Source: Leptospira idonii
GTDB taxonomy: Bacteria; Spirochaetota; Leptospiria; Leptospirales; Leptospiraceae
NCBI RefSeq assembly: GCF_004770995.1
Contig: NZ_RQHW01000008.1
Span: 1-64,000, forward strand
DNA length: 64,000 nucleotides
Reading direction: 5' to 3'
Below, in pieces: positions 56,575-64,000 of the stretch. Position numbers and translations under genes: made by a program. Every line of letters begins with the position of its first letter. Within the stretch, counting starts at the first letter, position 1. The notes below the pieces were generated by a model, which saw only the letters and a list, made by a program, of their open reading frames with translations, made no database searches and was not told the DNA's origin.

Positions 56575-57981
56575 GTGTTATTTAACTCTCTTCCATTCTT
56601 AACTAGTTTTTCCTTTTTTTTCGCGATTTATCTTTTTTTATCCAAAAAACATCAAAACATATTGCTTCTGTTATATGGTCTTTATTTCTATTCCTACTGG
56701 AATTGGAAGATGACCTTTTTGCTTTTATTTTCCATCCTAGTTAATTTTGCGATTGGGATTGCCATTGATACTCAGCAAAATCCCTCTTCTAAAAAGAGAG
56801 TGTTGGTAGCAGGAATCGCATTCAATCTTCTTCTTTTGGGCTGGTTTAAGTATTTGGTATTTGTTTTAGGGCTTTTTGAAGACGGGATTCGTTTGTTCGA
56901 ACCGGGATTCAGCATTTGGAAACCTGAGATTTTACTCCCGGTAGGTGTTTCTTTTTATACATTTCATAACATCAGTTATTTGGTGGAAATTCACTCTTCT
57001 CGCATTTCCGCTTCGCGCAATTTTATCAGTTTCGCCGTTTACGATATCTTTTTCCCACTCCTTCTTGCCGGCCCGATAGAAAGGCCCAATTCTTTGCTTC
57101 CCCAATTGGAAAAGGAAAGAAAGACAGATACAAACTCTTTCTTCAGCGGTATGAGTTTGTTTGTTTGGGGGATCTTTCTGAAAACAGTGATTGCGGATCC
57201 TTTGGCTAAATTCGTAGACGGTGCTCTTGTTGCAGGAGGAGAACTTCCTCCTGGAATTTTATGGATGGTCGCACCTGCATTCGCCTTTCAGGTGTATGCC
57301 GACTTTTCCGGTTATTCTAACTGTGCGAGAGGTCTTGCCGAAATGATGGGCTTCAAATTGATGAATAATTTCCATCGTCCTTTTTTTGCATCTAATCCTT
57401 CCCAGTTTTGGCAAAGATGGCATATCTCGCTTTCCAGTTGGCTTCGTGATTATGTTTATATTCCGTTAGGTGGAAATAGGTTCGGTTTTTTTAAACAAAA
57501 CTTGAATATTATGTTCGTTTGGCTTTTGGGAGGCCTGTGGCATGGAGCCACATACGGATATTTGATCTGGGGAATTTACCTGGGCGCTTGCATTGTTTTA
57601 TACAATTTAACTAAGAAGTTATTTCTTTCCCGTTTGTCGTTTGAATCCATCTTACTGACTTACTTAGGCAGATGTTTTACCTTTCTAAGTTTTGCTTTCG
57701 GGCTTCTTCTGTTTCGTGTCAATGACCCTTCCGAATTGATTCGTTATTTACGAAATATTTTCTCTTTCGGTTGGGAAACTTTGCAATGGTCGTATGTATT
57801 TTTATTTATGATTCCCATTTTGGTATTCGATTATACCCAGGAGAAAAAACAAACTCTTGAGGCAGATTGGGAGATCAACACTAGACCGTATCGATTTTTG
57901 TTTTTTTTCTTTGTTCTATTCGTTTTATTTGCTTTGGTTTCTCCCTTCGATAAACAAGAGTTTTTTTATTTTCAGTTTTAA
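56575..57981 (+). CDS. MBOAT-family membrane O-acyltransferase (AlgI-like)
   Basis: A 468-residue polytopic enzyme that transfers acyl groups, usually acetyl, to extracytoplasmic polysaccharides or glycans. The catalytic His323 lies in LLGGLWHGATYG and the second family block is SQFWQRWHISLSSWLRDYVYIPLGG (about 276-300). The YADFSGYS segment is typical of the AlgI/DltB branch. The GTG start at 56575 lies 15 bases after the preceding stop. It is followed 3 bp later by an SGNH-like protein gene, the usual partner of such acyltransferases. Confidence 0.9.
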   Translation: MLFNSLPFLTSFSFFFAIYLFLSKKHQNILLLLYGLYFYSYWNWKMTFLLLFSILVNFAIGIAIDTQQNPSSKKRVLVAGIAFNLLLLGWFKYLVFVLGLFEDGIRLFEPGFSIWKPEILLPVGVSFYTFHNISYLVEIHSSRISASRNFISFAVYDIFFPLLLAGPIERPNSLLPQLEKERKTDTNSFFSGMSLFVWGIFLKTVIADPLAKFVDGALVAGGELPPGILWMVAPAFAFQVYADFSGYSNCARGLAEMMGFKLMNNFHRPFFASNPSQFWQRWHISLSSWLRDYVYIPLGGNRFGFFKQNLNIMFVWLLGGLWHGATYGYLIWGIYLGACIVLYNLTKKLFLSRLSFESILLTYLGRCFTFLSFAFGLLLFRVNDPSELIRYLRNIFSFGWETLQWSYVFLFMIPILVFDYTQEKKQTLEADWEINTRPYRFLFFFFVLFVLFALVSPFDKQEFFYFQF

Positions 57982-57984
57982 CCT

Positions 57985-59034
57985 ATGAAACTACGTTACT
58001 TGTTTTTAACACTGATTCTGATCTCTCTTTGCATGAGACTTTTTGTAGAACCTCTCGCATCTTTCTGTGAAGTTAGCTCATTGTATTGGTTTTTGGAAGA
58101 AAAAGGAAAAGAGACCTCTTCCGAGAAAGTTACGATTCTGGTTTTAGGAGACAGTCAGATCATTAGCGGCCTTACCGTGGAAATGATTTCCAAGATAGAA
58201 AAAGTTAATAAAGATCAAATTTCCTACCATCCCAGACCCAGCGAACAACCTGAAGGTATATTGGATCAATATTACAGATTGAGAAATCGTTTCCCTCATT
58301 TGCAAAAGATATATTTGAATGTTTCTCCGATTGCATTGTCGCAGAATTCAGTCACAGATACCCACAAACAGTTATATTACGGATTTGGCAGTTTCCATTG
58401 GAGGCAAATTGTTGATTCGGATCTTAGAAAGGCTTATTTCTCCAACGTTCATGATTTCGTTTGGAAAATGATCATCCAATGTTTTCCTTTTTTCGGATTG
58501 AACGCAAATTATGCGGCTCTTTTCGGAATCCTTCCTTCTCAGTCCCAATTTTATGAAACGGAAGATACTTCCGGGGAATTACGACCGAACCCGATCCTGC
58601 AAACTTTGGAAAAAAGAAAAAGAGAATCCGAATTTTTGAGAGAACAATTCGATCGAGAACAAGGAGCTTGGGTTTGGAAGGATTATGGAAATTCGCCTAT
58701 TTTAAGTGATACGGAAGAGTTCAAAAAAGGAAGTGCCTACGGTTTTATAAAAAGAAGGGACGTATCGGTCGCTCTCTTCCGTAAACTCATTCGGGAAACT
58801 TCGGAACAAGGTATTCAAATCGTTTGTTTGGATATTCCCTTTTCGCCCGATTTAGAGAAAGATTTAGATGTCGTAGGGGTGAATTCTGTTTACGGTGTCG
58901 AATTGCGGAAGTTAGATGGCTGGAAATACGTTCGGTTAGAGAGAAGTTTATTTTCGAAAAGAAGTAATTATGCGGATTGGACACATCTCAACCGAAAAGG
59001 AAGAGATGTGCTCTTTCGGGAATTGACTCGGTAG
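57985..59034 (+). CDS. DUF1574-like exported SGNH-type protein
   Basis: A 349-residue protein with an N-terminal membrane anchor (about 4-20). VLGDSQIISG (about 52-61) matches block I of SGNH esterases and DWTHLNRKG near the C-terminus matches block V (D-x-x-H). This layout is found in the Leptospira DUF1574 proteins and in AlgX/AlgJ-type partners of MBOAT acyltransferases. It probably receives the acyl group at the periplasmic face. The acceptor is unknown. Confidence 0.75.
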   Translation: MKLRYLFLTLILISLCMRLFVEPLASFCEVSSLYWFLEEKGKETSSEKVTILVLGDSQIISGLTVEMISKIEKVNKDQISYHPRPSEQPEGILDQYYRLRNRFPHLQKIYLNVSPIALSQNSVTDTHKQLYYGFGSFHWRQIVDSDLRKAYFSNVHDFVWKMIIQCFPFFGLNANYAALFGILPSQSQFYETEDTSGELRPNPILQTLEKRKRESEFLREQFDREQGAWVWKDYGNSPILSDTEEFKKGSAYGFIKRRDVSVALFRKLIRETSEQGIQIVCLDIPFSPDLEKDLDVVGVNSVYGVELRKLDGWKYVRLERSLFSKRSNYADWTHLNRKGRDVLFRELTR

Positions 59035-59037
59035 TTA

Positions 59038-59223
59038 TTATCGAATCAATCCTACTCTTTTTCCTAGTGCGTGAAGATTCACTCCCCACCCTAGTCCTAG
59101 AAAGTTTTTTGGAGTGATGATTTCATCCGTAGTAGGATCCCAAACATCTTTTACAAACGCTTCCGTGCTGATTTCCGTTCCGTAAGGAATTCCCCAGAAA
59201 TTTTTTTCATCCTGATTTTTCAT
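59038..59223 (-). CDS. Small DUF5808-like protein
   Basis: A 61-residue protein with AGGAGA at good distance before its ATG. The body NFWGIPYGTE, then DPTTDEIITPKNFLGLGWGVNLHALG, resembles the DUF5808 pattern of D-P-x-x-x-x-x-x-P-K with a G-W-x-x-N end. It starts 13 bp after carA on the same strand and is probably co-transcribed. Its role is unknown. Confidence 0.6.
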   Translation of the reverse strand: MKNQDEKNFWGIPYGTEISTEAFVKDVWDPTTDEIITPKNFLGLGWGVNLHALGKRVGLIR

Positions 59224-59236
59224 TAACCGTCTCCTG

Positions 59237-60325
59237 TTAGTTTTGTTTAGTGATCTTTACCATTTCATAAAATTCTTGAAAATGATATGCGGAATCGTTG
59301 GGGCCGGGGCAAGCTTCCGGATGATATTGCACTGCCATTACGGGAAGACCTTTTTGTTTGAGGCCAGCAACAGTGTTGTCAAAAAGATTCAAACGTGTGA
59401 TAGGAGTTTCTTCGGTGGATTCTCCTAGAACATGGAAACCGTGGTTTTGGGAAGTGATTTCGATTCTTTTCGTTTCTTCGTTTCGAACCGGATGATTTCC
59501 CCCTCTGTGCCCAAACTTGAGTTTGGTGGTTTTTCTTCCCAGCGCCAAACCGATGATTTGGTGACCAAGACAAATTCCGAAAAGAGGTTTTTTATTTTCC
59601 ATGATCTTTTTGGCGGAATCAATTGCATAGTTCAAAGGCTCGGGATCACCGGGACCGTTGGATAAGAAGTATGCATCATAGTTTTCTTTCAGAAGTTCTT
59701 CCGCTTTCGTTTCTGCAGGAAAGACGTTCACATTGAAACCGGCTTTGTCAAGAAGGCGAAGAATGTTTTTTTTGACCCCGAAGTCATAAACAGCCAATTT
59801 GTATTTGTTAGGTGAATGGGTTCCGTATTGATAAGGTTTTGCGGTAGTAACTACTTTTGCTAAATCTGCCCCGACCATTTTGGGAGCGGCCTTTACTTTT
59901 TCCAGGAAGGAGTCGGAGTATTTGTCTGCAACGAAAATCCCTGCAGACATCGCACCCGAGTTTCGTATGATGCGTGTTAGCTTTCTTGTGTCCACTCCCT
60001 GAATTCCAGGGACATTGAATCGGATGAGAAAGTCGCATAAAGTTTCTTTAGATTGATAGTTGGATGGCCTGGATACGTATTCTTTTACGATGAGTCCGGT
60101 GGCGTGTATTTGATCGGACTCCATATCGTCCGGATTGATTCCGTAATTACCGATCATGGGGTAGGTGAGGTTGATCATCTGACCTTTGTAGGAAGGATCC
60201 GTAAGGATCTCCTGATACCCTGCCATGGAAGTATTAAAAACAACTTCGCCAAGTGTGGAAGTTTCTGCGCCAAAAGACTCTCCTTCCATCACAGTTCCAT
60301 TTTCTAAAACTAAAAAAGCCTTCAT
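59237..60325 (-). CDS. carA: Carbamoyl-phosphate synthase small (glutaminase) subunit
   Basis: A 362-residue glutamine amidotransferase that supplies ammonia to the large subunit for arginine and pyrimidine synthesis. The N-terminal domain starts [19 protein letters not shown] and includes the [16 protein letters not shown] block. The C-terminal triad is Cys in FGICLGHQ and His and Glu in [10 protein letters not shown] longer in-frame start at 60445 is rejected, since the conserved N-terminus begins at ATG 60325. The large subunit gene is not adjacent. Confidence 0.96.
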   Translation of the reverse strand: MKAFLVLENGTVMEGESFGAETSTLGEVVFNTSMAGYQEILTDPSYKGQMINLTYPMIGNYGINPDDMESDQIHATGLIVKEYVSRPSNYQSKETLCDFLIRFNVPGIQGVDTRKLTRIIRNSGAMSAGIFVADKYSDSFLEKVKAAPKMVGADLAKVVTTAKPYQYGTHSPNKYKLAVYDFGVKKNILRLLDKAGFNVNVFPAETKAEELLKENYDAYFLSNGPGDPEPLNYAIDSAKKIMENKKPLFGICLGHQIIGLALGRKTTKLKFGHRGGNHPVRNEETKRIEITSQNHGFHVLGESTEETPITRLNLFDNTVAGLKQKGLPVMAVQYHPEACPGPNDSAYHFQEFYEMVKITKQN

Positions 60326-60448
60326 TGATTTTCCATTCCAGAGAAAGCGGGCAAAAGTGCGAACTAAAAGAAAAAAAATTTCAGGCAAGAGTTTACGAAA
60401 AAGGGAAAATTTTGTAAAGCGGATTTGCAGAGCAAAGCCGCCCACGAT

Positions 60449-60480
60449 CCCACCCCCCGCCCTGAAGGCGGCTGGGTGGG
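60449..60480. repeat. GC-rich intergenic hairpin element, copy 2
   Basis: CCCACCC (60449-60455) pairs with GGGTGGG (60474-60480), and CCGCC (60457-60461) with GGCGG (60467-60471) around CTGAA. It shares the exact 13-base core with 102-114. It lies just past the stop of the reverse-strand gene at 60485 and ahead of carA, so it may also end that transcript. Confidence 0.5.
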
Positions 60481-60484
60481 GTAC

Positions 60485-61051
60485 TTATTCCCCCACGTAA
60501 TACCGTTTCACTCTGTCGTAGGTGAAATTCCCTTTAATCTCCACGATTTCCATTTTTTCCAGTCTGGATTGGAAGTCTTGGGCTATGGAAGGAGCGACTG
60601 TTAGATAATTTCGCCTTCCTTGGGTCATATAGACGATTCTGCCTGTTTCCCCAGAGGCTTCTACCACCTGGCCTGCGACAAATTTGGAGTTGGGCTCTAC
60701 TTTTGTAGGAACTCCTACACTGAACCTCTTCATCACATTCGGTTTTCCCAAACAGACCCAAATTTCCGAAGTAGGAGTCAATTGGGTCGCCTTTCCTTCC
60801 ACAAAATGACCTTCCTCCTTCCCGGAGTAAGAAAAGAGAGTTTTCATCGTATCCGCATCGCAAAAGACCTTTCGCAACCTAAGAGAGGTGCTGTCTTCGT
60901 ATTCTATATAAGATTCCTGGCCTTGTGCCACGATTTGGATCAATTTTCCGGAAAAACGATGCACTTTTCTTTCGATTGCCTCCAACTTCACAGCTCCCAG
61001 AAAAAATAATCCAGCGATCCAAAGAACATTTGTTAGAACTTTTGCTTTCAT
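60485..61051 (-). CDS. Secreted protein of unknown function
   Basis: A 188-residue protein from ATG 61051; the in-frame extension to 61102 is unlikely because the signal peptide starts at MKAKVLTNVLWIAGLFFL. Cleavage is probably near KLEA (about residue 25). The mature part is rich in beta strands with two cysteines (VFCDAD and WVCLG) that could form a disulfide. No family is recognised. It is transcribed away from the porin gene. Confidence 0.65.
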   Translation of the reverse strand: MKAKVLTNVLWIAGLFFLGAVKLEAIERKVHRFSGKLIQIVAQGQESYIEYEDSTSLRLRKVFCDADTMKTLFSYSGKEEGHFVEGKATQLTPTSEIWVCLGKPNVMKRFSVGVPTKVEPNSKFVAGQVVEASGETGRIVYMTQGRRNYLTVAPSIAQDFQSRLEKMEIVEIKGNFTYDRVKRYYVGE

Positions 61052-61134
61052 ACCCGTTGGTTCCCTAAGTTTTTGGTGCAATGCGTCACAAATTCCATAC
61101 AAAACACATTTTTATCTTAATTTAACAATTTTAT

Positions 61135-61163
61135 TTGACAGAAAAAATTCTACGGTCTATTTT
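61135..61163 (+). promoter_or_regulatory. Sigma-70 type promoter of the porin gene
   Basis: TTGACA (61135-61140) and TATTTT (61158-61163) are separated by 17 bases. The first codon is 100 bp downstream of the -10, giving a long 5' untranslated region that ends with a good AAGGAG (61247-61252). Confidence 0.5.
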
Positions 61164-61262
61164 CCTTCCAATTGTCGGAAAATCGTACTTAACCTAAAGT
61201 GCAATACGTCCGCAGGATACCAAAAATTCAGGAAAGAAAAACTCACAAGGAGTAACCATCGA

Positions 61263-62165
61263 ATGTTGCACTCACTTCGTTTAGGAATGATGGGGGCATT
61301 GTTTGTTGCTATGGCTGGTAGCTTAAGCGCACAAACAGGTCCTCGTTCTTATGTTGTATTCGGTATTGGTGGCCAATTTGACTTAGCTCAAATGGGCGGA
61401 ACCATTTTAAAAGACGGTCTTGACTCTCGTCAACCATCCAGAGATTCTCAAGGGAACATTACAGGAACCCCACAAAAAGCAATTTATTCAGAAAACACTC
61501 TGATCGGTCTTAACAGATCTACTAACGGTTTAGTCGGTGTGAAAGATAATGGTGCTATGGTTGGTTTGAACCTTAACCTAGGTTACGAAAAAGAAGGTCT
61601 TTTCGGAATCAACAGCCTCTTCTGGAGAATTAACGTAAATTATACTACTAAAATCGCTGGTGGTTACACTACTTCCACAATCGCTGGATACAAGTGGTTG
61701 GAACAAGAGTGGAACTACACTGCTTGGACAATTCCTGCATACGTGGGTGTTAAATTGTTCAACGCTGCAAACGACACAGCTGTGTATGTTGCCGGTGGTG
61801 TGAACTACTATAGAGGTGGATGGGGAGTTGCTGGAACAATCGATGGTGACACTCTTAAAAACGCACTTCCTGGTCTAGCTGGTCCTGGCGGAGCTTTCCT
61901 TTCTGATGCTCCATCTCCTGGAATCTATAAAGAAAACGCTCAATTCCGTGCAAGCGGCTTTGGTTTGAACTGGTTGATCGGTGCTCAAACAAAAGTTACA
62001 GACAAAGGACACGTTTTCTTCGAATTGGAAACTATCCTTTCTGCAGGAATGGGAACAGCAGGAACTCGTTCCGTGGGTGGAGCTAACGCTCTCGCTCCTA
62101 TCGCTGCATACCCAGTCGTAATCGGTGGTCAAACATACCGCGTTGGTTACAAACTAGAGCTATAA
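61263..62165 (+). CDS. ompL1: OmpL1-like outer membrane porin
   Basis: A 300-residue outer membrane beta-barrel. The signal peptide ends around SLSA-QT (residue 23). Blocks that I recognise from leptospiral OmpL1 are GGTILKDGLDSRQ near the N-terminus, KAIYSENTLIGLNRSTNGL, FWRINVNYTTKIAGG, VTDKGHVFFELETILSA and AAYPVVIGGQTYRVGYKLEL at the end. OmpL1 is a surface-exposed leptospiral porin described from pathogens. Codon choice here is strongly biased, as expected for an abundant protein. The lipoprotein gene follows after 13 bp. Confidence 0.88.
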   Translation: MLHSLRLGMMGALFVAMAGSLSAQTGPRSYVVFGIGGQFDLAQMGGTILKDGLDSRQPSRDSQGNITGTPQKAIYSENTLIGLNRSTNGLVGVKDNGAMVGLNLNLGYEKEGLFGINSLFWRINVNYTTKIAGGYTTSTIAGYKWLEQEWNYTAWTIPAYVGVKLFNAANDTAVYVAGGVNYYRGGWGVAGTIDGDTLKNALPGLAGPGGAFLSDAPSPGIYKENAQFRASGFGLNWLIGAQTKVTDKGHVFFELETILSAGMGTAGTRSVGGANALAPIAAYPVVIGGQTYRVGYKLEL

Positions 62166-62178
62166 TCAGGAGATATAG

Positions 62179-63576
62179 ATGAAACGCAATATTATGAAAC
62201 TTACAGGCATTGCAATGATCAGCGCTCTTGCTTTCACTGCTTGCCATAAAGAAAAAGTAAAAGAAGAGGCTTTACTTGCTGGACTTCTTTCCCAAGCGGT
62301 TCGTACTGCTGGGCAAGGAAACTGTGCTGTAAACATCAACTTGACTGGTCTTAGCTACGGAACATTGGTTCAGGTAGCAGTGAGCAGTGGAACTGCTGAT
62401 ACAACTTTTAATGGTGCTAAATTTTTAGCTCACTTTAACAGCTTGCACGGTTCTTCTCATACAGCAGCTACATTGAACAACGTTTCTTACAATAGAAAGT
62501 ATGATGCATTCTTTACAGATAAAGATACTTGGAATGCTGCTGCTAGAGCTACTTACCTAAGAACAATAGAGACTCAAGCGGAAGCAAACAACCTTGCAGG
62601 TGTTGGTCTTTCTGCTGCTACTTACGGAGCATTGAAGGGTTCTCGTGGTTCTGCGATTATGGCTTGTGCTAGAATTCCAAAATCCAGCTGTTCTTACTCT
62701 GCTTTGACTACAGCATCTAGAACAAAAGATTTGGAAAACCAAGTTACTGTTTATAACACAGTGGCAACTGCTCAAGATTGTAAAAAAACTCCTAACATTG
62801 AGTATGCATTGAAAACAAACTTGTTTAACGGTGCTTATGCTGGAGAAGTATTCTCTTTCGTTGACGGATCTACTTTTACTCCTGTAAACGACGGACCTTC
62901 TGGAAGCAATACCACATCTACAAGTGTTTTGGCTGAGAGATCTTACCCTAAATTCGGTACTCTAGTATCTTTAGGATTCGGTCAATTGATGCCGATGATC
63001 GCTGCAACTAGCGCAGCATCTACTGCTTATGCTTTAACTACAGATGCATACACTCAAGGAAGCAACATCACTGCTACAGAAGTAGTTTCTTGTGAAGCTC
63101 TTGGTTTACCATCCGGTGGACCTACTGCAACAGCAGCTCTTCCTTTGTCTCCTGTGAGAGAAGTTGCTTATTCTTTCTCGACTCAAGGTCAAGCGGCAAG
63201 TGCTTATGCAGCAGCTAGAACTACTTTGAACGGTCCTGCTTTAACAAACGGTTCTGGAGTAGCTTCTACTCAAACTGCATTTGATGAAGCAACCTCTTGT
63301 AACAATGGATTGAGAGCATCTTACGCTCCTCCTCTTGCTATCGGTGGTGGAAAATTGGGAGCGGTAACTGGAACTACAGGTGATGGTGGATCTACAACTC
63401 TTCTAACATCTTGTATCTACGGTTTGACTTCTGCTGGAAGAGCGGCTCCAATCGCTGTGATCGGAGCTACTTTGGCTGGTATCAGCCACTGCCCAGCAGC
63501 AGCTTCCGCTGGTGTTGGTTCTGTGAAGTTTGCTGACACAGGTCTTCAAACTCTTGCTGACTTCCCTAACAACTAA
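62179..63576 (+). CDS. Putative lipoprotein, Ala/Ser/Thr-rich with conserved cysteines
   Basis: A 465-residue lipoprotein. The signal peptide ends in LAFTAC (acceptor cysteine near residue 21). The mature part is rich in small residues and has about nine further cysteines spaced through the chain (for example GNCAVN, MACARIPKSSC, VSCEALG, TSCIYG, SHCPAA), which suggests disulfide bonds outside the cytoplasm. Its biased codon use matches the porin gene upstream, so the two probably form one highly expressed operon ended by the terminator at 63613. I recognise no family. Confidence 0.7.
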   Translation: MKRNIMKLTGIAMISALAFTACHKEKVKEEALLAGLLSQAVRTAGQGNCAVNINLTGLSYGTLVQVAVSSGTADTTFNGAKFLAHFNSLHGSSHTAATLNNVSYNRKYDAFFTDKDTWNAAARATYLRTIETQAEANNLAGVGLSAATYGALKGSRGSAIMACARIPKSSCSYSALTTASRTKDLENQVTVYNTVATAQDCKKTPNIEYALKTNLFNGAYAGEVFSFVDGSTFTPVNDGPSGSNTTSTSVLAERSYPKFGTLVSLGFGQLMPMIAATSAASTAYALTTDAYTQGSNITATEVVSCEALGLPSGGPTATAALPLSPVREVAYSFSTQGQAASAYAAARTTLNGPALTNGSGVASTQTAFDEATSCNNGLRASYAPPLAIGGGKLGAVTGTTGDGGSTTLLTSCIYGLTSAGRAAPIAVIGATLAGISHCPAAASAGVGSVKFADTGLQTLADFPNN

Positions 63577-63612
63577 GATTTAAACTTCACAGTTTATCAT
63601 CTTATGCGTTCG

Positions 63613-63648
63613 AAAACCCCCGAGGTATCTTGGGGGTTTTTTGTTTTT
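63613..63648 (+). terminator. Rho-independent terminator after the porin-lipoprotein operon
   Basis: AAAACCCCCGAG (63613-63624) pairs with CTTGGGGGTTTT (63629-63640) around GTAT, with one G-T pair, followed by a T-rich tail to 63648. It lies 37 bp after the lipoprotein stop. Confidence 0.9.
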
Positions 63649-63661
63649 AAATGAGGATATT

Positions 63662-64000
63662 ATGTTTGTTCCTTCCGCTTTCGAACTGAAAGACGTAGAT
63701 CTCATCCATAAGGTGATGGGAGAATATAGTTTTGCTACACTGATCTCTATGAGCGGGGAATCTTTGTGGGCCACTCATCTCCCTCTGCTTTTGAATTCCG
63801 ATCAAACAAAGTTAGTCGGACATATTGCGAAACAAAACCTTCAATGGAAAGATTTAGAATCCAAAGAAGTTTTAGCTATATTCCAGGGACCTCATGCTTA
63901 TATTTCCCCTTCCTGGTACGAAACGGATAGAGCCGTTCCTACATGGAATTATATCAGTGTTCATGTATATGGAAAGGCACGTTTGGTTTCTTCCGAGTCG
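63662..64000 (+). CDS. PaiB-family FMN-binding protein (5' part, cut by window end)
   Basis: The first 113 codons of a gene that continues beyond the window. The translated start MFVPSAFELKD, then ATHLPLLLNS, GHIAKQNLQW, IFQGPHAYISPSWY and VPTWNYISVHVYG are the characteristic blocks of PaiB proteins, which bind FMN and were described as negative regulators in Bacillus. A GAGG sequence 5 bases upstream supports ATG 63662. The 3' end is not visible, so integrity cannot be judged. Confidence 0.85.
   Translation, partial: MFVPSAFELKDVDLIHKVMGEYSFATLISMSGESLWATHLPLLLNSDQTKLVGHIAKQNLQWKDLESKEVLAIFQGPHAYISPSWYETDRAVPTWNYISVHVYGKARLVSSES

Noticed and set aside
60326..60445. N-terminal extension of carA to 60445
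   Set aside because: The added 40 residues do not match the family and the conserved N-terminus begins at ATG 60325.

Overview
The window looks like chromosome of a spirochaete of the family Leptospiraceae, most likely Leptospira itself and possibly a saprophytic lineage. The arguments are a close OmpL1-type porin (61263-62165), a DUF1574-like protein paired with an MBOAT acyltransferase, spirochaete-style lipoproteins, frequent TTG and GTG starts and a moderate GC content judged by eye. No rRNA, tRNA, CRISPR array, transposase or phage gene was found.

Layout. 1-15700 is mostly housekeeping: glyoxalase I, a chromate transporter, an HI0933-type flavoprotein, pyruvate kinase, a three-gene unit (deacetylase-fold protein, unknown, response regulator with PP2C output), a reverse-strand envelope cluster whose DUF4105-like gene has lost its start codon frame, an alpha-galactosidase, an RNase D-like exonuclease and RadA. 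15703-16145 is a gene-free stretch full of inverted repeats. 16146-29370 holds hydrolases, a secreted lipase with its dedicated foldase, a second deacetylase-fold protein, a DUF4105 protein, a large repeat lipoprotein and a GapN-like aldehyde dehydrogenase that lacks the usual catalytic glutamate. 29371-30233 is a second gene-poor gap. 30234-37963 holds a double-hotdog hydratase, a metallo-hydrolase, a frameshifted AT-rich membrane protein next to a 41-bp dispersed repeat, a DUF2079-like protein, an aldolase-like protein, signal peptidase I and AtpZ.

37964-44267 is the most interesting part. An acetolactate synthase gene is preceded by a 40-codon leader ORF with four consecutive valine codons and an alternative hairpin, which looks like an amino-acid attenuator. 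Beside it lies a complete metal-stress island: an ECF sigma factor and an NrsF-type anti-sigma on one strand, and divergently a cysteine-rich BufA2-type peptide, a DUF692/MNIO maturase and a DUF2063 partner. An ECF-style promoter stands in front of the peptide gene. A glutathione peroxidase and an OhrR-like regulator follow. The peptide carries a lipobox, so it may be membrane-anchored.

44548-51601 is the complete F1Fo ATP synthase operon (I-like, B, E, F, H, A, G, D, C), probably proton coupled. It is followed by a beta-grasp protein, two very acidic proteins (one with six copies of a short linear motif, one with two GAF-like domains and a degenerate GGDEF-like end), an MBOAT/DUF1574 pair, carA with a small downstream gene, a secreted protein, the OmpL1-like porin, a Cys/Ala-rich lipoprotein and the start of a PaiB-family gene cut by the window end.
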